Origin: Shinella sp. UYSO24
Lineage (GTDB): Bacteria > Pseudomonadota > Alphaproteobacteria > Rhizobiales > Rhizobiaceae
Length of the DNA stretch: 64,000 bases
Direction: 5' to 3'
Assembly (NCBI GenBank): GCA_902167985.1
Contig: CABHNZ010000006.1
Coordinates: 62,001 to 126,000, forward strand
Positions 60,448 through 64,000 of the stretch are shown here, in pieces. Every line of letters starts with the position of its first letter. Positions within the stretch are counted from its first letter, which is position 1. Below the pieces are notes generated by a model, which made no database searches, was not told the origin of the DNA, and saw only the letters and a list, made by a program, of their open reading frames with translations. The translations under genes were made by a program, and so were the position numbers.

Positions 60448-61576
60448 TTGCTCCCCCGTCCGTCGAGCACTTTCTCGTAGGTCGAGAGTGCAGAACATGC
60501 GCCGCACTTGCCGCAGCCGGCCTTGATATCGACGGCCTTGAGCCCGCTCTCGACCAGCATTCTGGACAGGGGGGCGAGAATGGAATGCATGAAGTCCGGC
60601 TTGGGAGAAGGATGGCTCTCCAGCGGTGTGCCGGAGATCGGCACGAATGGCACGACGAAGGGATAGACGCCGATTGCCACCAGTTGTTCGCACATCGCAA
60701 GAATTGCTTCACGCGTGTCCCCGAGGCCGGCCAGAATATAGGTGGAGACCTGTCCACGCCCGAAGACGTCGACTGCGGCCTTGAAGGAGGACATGTATTT
60801 CTCGATCGAGACCTGCGCCTTGCCCGGCATGATCCGGGCTCTCACCTCCGGCGTGACGACTTCGAGATGCATGCCGAGCGCATCGACGCCGGCATCCTTC
60901 ATGATCTGGAACCAGACGTCGTCTTCCGGCGGCTCGCATTGCGCCTGGATCGGAATGTCGACCGCCGCCTTGATCGCGCGTGCGCTATCGGCAAGGATGG
61001 AGGCGCCGCGGTCTGATCCTTTCGGCGTGCCTGTCGTCATGACCATGTGCTTGACGCCATCGAGTTCCACCGCCGCCTTTGCGACCTCGGCCAGTTGCTC
61101 GGGTGTCTTTTCTGCGATCGTTCGCCCTGCGGCGAGCGACTGGCCGATGGCGCAGAACTGACAGGTCTTCGTCCGGCTCTGATAGCGGATGCATGTCTGC
61201 AAGACCGTCGTTGCCAGCACGTCGCGGCCATGCAGCACGGCGATCTGCGAATAAGGAATGCCATCGGCCGTCGTCCGCTCGTAGAAGCTTGGCCGCAGCG
61301 GGAAGGAGACCTCACCCAGAACCTTGCCGTCCCGGCTGATCCGGCTATTGCCGGCGGCGTCCGGCTTCTCCACCAGATAGGGGCTTTCGAAGGCCGGCGC
61401 GGTATGAACCGGCACCATGACGGTCATCCCGTCAATGGTCATGGGCTTGTGATCCGAAGGCCCGGCGCACCGCGGCGGCTTTCGTGCCCCGCCTTCGGAT
61501 CAACGAGCCTCGCTCCGAAGGACTGCAATTCGTTGATCAGCATCTCGGTCGGAAGGCGGGTTGTCGAGGTATCCAT
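60444..61576 (-). CDS. MSMEG_0568 family radical SAM protein (one frameshift)
   Basis: About 377 residues. The N-terminal 45 residues ([33 protein letters not shown]) are in another frame because of one missing base near 61453 (GGGCCC read as GGGCC). Then [18 protein letters not shown] holds the radical SAM cysteines as C-x9-C-x2-C, unlike the classic C-x3-C-x2-[22 protein letters not shown] resembles lipoyl/biotin synthase text. A C-terminal CGKCGAC suggests a further Fe-S cluster. Its first 77 bases overlap the 3' end of the nitrilase gene. Confidence 0.9.
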
Positions 61577-62554
61577 CGGGATTGCTCCTTTCGCTCGAAG
61601 CGGGTGCTGTTTCGAATGAGGTCTGGGGGGTGATCATCGGCGCGGTTGCCCGGCCATCCATGACGAGGTGGAGAAGTTCGGGGCGGGCATAGTGGCCGAC
61701 GGAATCCATCATCCGCTTGCGCTTGACGATCAGGCTCATGTCGAGATCGGCAATCAGGATGCCTTCGCCTTCGGTGATCGGCGGTGCCAAATGTTTGCCT
61801 TCCGGCGAGACTATGGCGGTCATGCAGCCGCCGCGCAGTGCCTTCTGCAGGCTCTGGTCGGGGGTGATCGAGGTGATCTGTTCGTCCGTCAGCCAGCCCG
61901 TGGCATTGACGACGAAACAGCCGCTTTCGAGCGCATGATGACGGATCGTCACCTCGATCTGTTCGGCAAAGATCGGTCCGACCATGGAGCCCGGGAATTG
62001 CGCGACATGGATTTCTTCGTGCTGTGCCATCAAAGCGTAGCGGGCGAGCGGATTGTAATGCTCCCAGCAGGCGAGCGCGCCGATGCGGCCGATGCGGCTG
62101 TCGACCACCTTGAGGCCCGACGCATCGCCCTGGCCCCAGATCATGCGCTCATGGAATGTCGGCGTGATCTTCCGACGCTTGAGGATGAGGCTGCCATCCG
62201 CATCGAAGACGAGCTGGGTGTTGTAAAGCGAGCCGTGATCGCGCTCGTTGATGCCAAGAACGACGACGATGCCATGTTCCCGGGCGGCGGCGGCGATGGC
62301 GGCAGTCGCCGCGCTCGGCACTGTCACGGCCTCCTCGTAGAGCCGCACATGCTCCTTGCCTGAAAGCACAGGTGGCAGGACGAAGGAGAAATACGGATAC
62401 CAGGGCACGAAGGTTTCCGGGAATACGATCAGTTCCGCGCCTGCCGGGCGGCGTCGCGAATGGTCTCGGTCACTCGCGCGAGGGTCTTTTCCCGCGAGGT
62501 CAGATCGGGAGCGATCTGGGCGGCAGCAGCTCGCACCACTGTTTTCTTCTCCAT
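61500..62554 (-). CDS. Nit1-type nitrilase (one frameshift)
   Basis: About 351 residues. Catalytic triad visible: Glu in [12 protein letters not shown], Lys in [13 protein letters not shown] and Cys in [13 protein letters not shown]. Sequence and neighbours place it in the Sll0784/Nit1 subfamily. Converts a nitrile to the acid and ammonia. Missing base near 62445; the true N-terminus is [20 protein letters not shown] from ATG 62554 with AAGGAG upstream. That ribosome site is placed just after a 17-bp hairpin. The annotated 3' end overlaps the radical SAM gene. Confidence 0.92.
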
Positions 62555-62570
62555 GGCAAACTCCTTGTTG

Positions 62571-62610
62571 GCGCCAATGAAGGCGGGGCATTTCCCGCCT
62601 TCATTGGCGC
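62571..62610 (-). promoter_or_regulatory. 17-bp hairpin inside the Nit1C operon
   Basis: GCGCCAATGAAGGCGGG and its exact complement CCCGCCTTCATTGGCGC, 6-base loop, between the first gene (ending 62639) and the nitrilase (starting 62554). It ends 8 bases from the nitrilase AAGGAG site. There is no T-run, so mRNA processing, stabilisation of the first gene or attenuation is more likely than termination. Confidence 0.75.
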
Positions 62611-62638
62611 GGAATGTCTCTCCTGAGAGTGTTCCGGG

Positions 62639-63121
62639 TCAGAGCGTCCAGGTGTCGAGAATGAAGGCGCCATCCCGACGATGGATGAGGATCAGGTCCA
62701 GCACGTCGAGCGGGCTGATCGGCGTAATTCCGGGGATGAGCGAGCCCTCGCCATGGCCATAAAGCGCCTGAAGCGCAAAGCGGCAGGCATAGACCTTGCC
62801 GCCTTCTTCCATGAAGCCCTTGATCTGGTTGTTGAAGTTCAGGTGGCCGGGAAAGGCTTCCGCGCCGAGCTTGGGAAAGCCTCGCTGGACGCCCAGCGTG
62901 ACACCCGGGCCGTAAAGCAGCACGGAGGTCTCGAAGCCTTTTCGCTTGAGGCGCTTGGCCTGAAGCAGGTTGACCAGACCGATCGAACCTTCGAATGCAA
63001 CGGTATGGAAGGTGATGAGCGCCTTTTCACCCTCCTTGGCCTGAACGTCCTCGAAGACCTTCTCTTCATAATCGACGAGAAAGTCGCCGTCGGCATGTGC
63101 GGGTGCGGTAACTGCTGGCAT
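62639..63121 (-). CDS. MSMEG_0572/Sll0783 family nitrogen-starvation protein
   Basis: 160 residues, intact. [56 protein letters not shown] and [20 protein letters not shown]. The family resembles DsrE-like folds and is the first gene of Nit1C clusters (NitB-like), strongly induced under nitrogen starvation in cyanobacteria. Its function is unknown. Leading gene of this operon, with a 340-base promoter region shared with the divergent MocR gene. Confidence 0.92.
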   Translation of the reverse strand: MPAVTAPAHADGDFLVDYEEKVFEDVQAKEGEKALITFHTVAFEGSIGLVNLLQAKRLKRKGFETSVLLYGPGVTLGVQRGFPKLGAEAFPGHLNFNNQIKGFMEEGGKVYACRFALQALYGHGEGSLIPGITPISPLDVLDLILIHRRDGAFILDTWTL

Positions 63122-63164
63122 GAATGGCTCCTGTGTTGAAGTCTGGCCCCACTCGGGGTGCAGT

Positions 63165-63352
63165 CATTCAATTGCAAGCACCGTGCCAACATGCCTTTTG
63201 CCTAAAATGCGTTCAAATGTGCCATTTAGGCATTCAATAATCCAGTCAATTGCTGGAGCTGTTTTTCGGTAGGCCTTAAGAGAAGGCAATTTGGCGATGA
63301 AACGTGAAGCATCAATGATGAGAATGATTGCATTCAATATGCATTCAATATG
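63165..63352. promoter_or_regulatory. Iterated CATTCAAT motifs in the Nit1C/MocR intergenic region
   Basis: CATTCAAT occurs at 63165, 63231, 63331 and 63342; a variant CGTTCAAA sits at about 63210. The last two lie in a perfect 2 x 11-base tandem (GCATTCAATAT at 63330-63340 and 63341-63351), one helical turn apart; the variant and the second copy are about 22 bases apart. Direct repeats of this kind are usual MocR-regulator sites. Confidence 0.55.
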
Positions 63353-63460
63353 CCTGATGGATCCTTATTCAAGCCCGGAAAGCTCTTGCGACATTGGGGA
63401 GTGACAAGTCGATCTTGCAACAATATACAGTCAATCAGGAAGATTGTTGGAATCGCGAAT

Positions 63461-64000
63461 ATGAAGTCCTGGCTCCCCGACCTCGCCCGCAGCAACGGCC
63501 CCCGCTACATGGCGATTGCCGATGTGATCGAGATGGATTTGAGAAGCGGCCATCTGGTCGTGGGTGACAGGCTGCCGCCGCAACGGGATCTGGCGCAACG
63601 ACTGAATATCGACTTCACCACGGTTGCGCGCGGTTATGTCGAGGCGCAGAAGCGGGGGCTGGTGAGCACGCATGTCGGTCGCGGCACCTTCGTGACCGGT
63701 GGCGGTGATCGCGAGAGGCGCGGCTTTGTGTCTGATGCCGCACCGGATCCAAGGCGAAATGCGGCGATCGACTTTTCGATGAACATGCCTCCGGAGCCGG
63801 ATGATCCCGACCTTCTGGCGAGAATGCGCGAGGGCCTGTCTGCGGTGGCGACCAATCTCGTCTCGCTTCTGCGCTATCAGGGTTTCGGCGGTGCCGGCAT
63901 GGACAAGGACGCCGCCGCTGCCTGGCTCAGCCGGCGCGGGCTTGTTCCGTCGCAGGAGCGTATATTCGTGACGCCCGGTGCGCATCCGGCGCTTCTTGCC
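63461..64000 (+). CDS. MocR-type GntR/PLP-dependent regulator, 5' part
   Basis: 180 residues, open to the window end. Winged helix VGDRLPPQRDLAQRLNIDFTTVARGYVEAQKRGLVSTHVGRGTFV, linker, then the start of an aminotransferase-like domain (LLRYQGFGGAGMDKDAAAAWLSRRGL and IFVTPGAHPALLA). MocR proteins bind PLP and an amino compound. Divergent from the Nit1C-type operon and most likely its regulator. ATG 63461 is the first in-frame start of the conserved region. Confidence 0.9.
   Translation, partial: MKSWLPDLARSNGPRYMAIADVIEMDLRSGHLVVGDRLPPQRDLAQRLNIDFTTVARGYVEAQKRGLVSTHVGRGTFVTGGGDRERRGFVSDAAPDPRRNAAIDFSMNMPPEPDDPDLLARMREGLSAVATNLVSLLRYQGFGGAGMDKDAAAAWLSRRGLVPSQERIFVTPGAHPALLA

Overview
This 64 kb window reads as an accessory, metabolism-rich stretch of an alphaproteobacterial genome, most likely Rhizobiaceae (Agrobacterium/Rhizobium/Ensifer-like). 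The reasons are high GC, many ABC uptake operons paired with one-component regulators (LysR, AraC, GntR, TetR, HxlR, MocR), a DppC-DppD permease/ATPase fusion, and dense divergent regulator/enzyme pairs. There is no rRNA, tRNA, ribosomal or replication gene, no CRISPR array and no recognisable transposase. A secondary replicon or a chromosomal accessory region are both possible.

Layout. 0-7.3 kb: short-chain dehydrogenases (SDR), NmrA-type NAD(P)-binding proteins and their TetR, HxlR and LysR regulators. 7.5-13.4 kb: an M20 amidohydrolase, a polar amino-acid ABC transporter, a GntR/FCD regulator and a homocysteine S-methyltransferase, probably one operon. 13.5-15.6 kb: a fosmidomycin-resistance-type efflux pump opposite an AraC regulator. 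15.8-24.8 kb: a redox and detoxification block (alpha/beta hydrolase, Old Yellow Enzyme, semialdehyde dehydrogenase, monooxygenase, FMN reductase, SDR) with XRE and LysR regulators. 24.9-30 kb: two convergent MFS pumps flanking a broken aldo/keto reductase that carries a (CCGATG)10 expansion, then an intact aldo/keto reductase and a luciferase-like monooxygenase. 30.1-36.2 kb: an amino-acid ABC system with RidA, PhzF, AraC and a class-C serine hydrolase. 36.9-43.2 kb: a dipeptide-type ABC operon ending in a creatininase-family amidohydrolase, with a LysR regulator and a 2-hydroxyacid dehydrogenase beside it. 45.6-54.9 kb: a polyamine-type ABC operon continuing into an RraA-like aldolase, a gamma-glutamyltransferase and an FAD/Fe-S dehydrogenase, followed by a gutted DeoR regulator. 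55.3-63.1 kb: a complete nine-gene Nit1C-type cluster (MSMEG_0565-0572 / Sll0783-0787 families) on the minus strand, divergent from a MocR-type regulator that runs off the window end.

The Nit1C-type cluster is the best candidate for an incompletely understood system. Its chain of tightly coupled genes (nitrilase, radical SAM, GNAT, AIR-synthase-like, glycosyltransferase, flavin monooxygenase, LnmK/Pnap_2097-like) looks like a small-molecule pathway. It has a 17-bp perfect hairpin between its first two genes and iterated CATTCAAT motifs in the shared promoter region.

A caution applies to the whole window. About 27 genes are interrupted by roughly 40 frameshifts. Every one I resolved is a net loss of one base in the gene's own direction, on both strands and across unrelated operons, with clean conserved protein on both sides. 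That one-sided bias points to deletion errors in the sequence rather than mass gene decay. I therefore annotate these as single genes with frameshifts. Only the aldo/keto reductase remnant near 26.5 kb and the DeoR remnant near 55 kb look genuinely broken.
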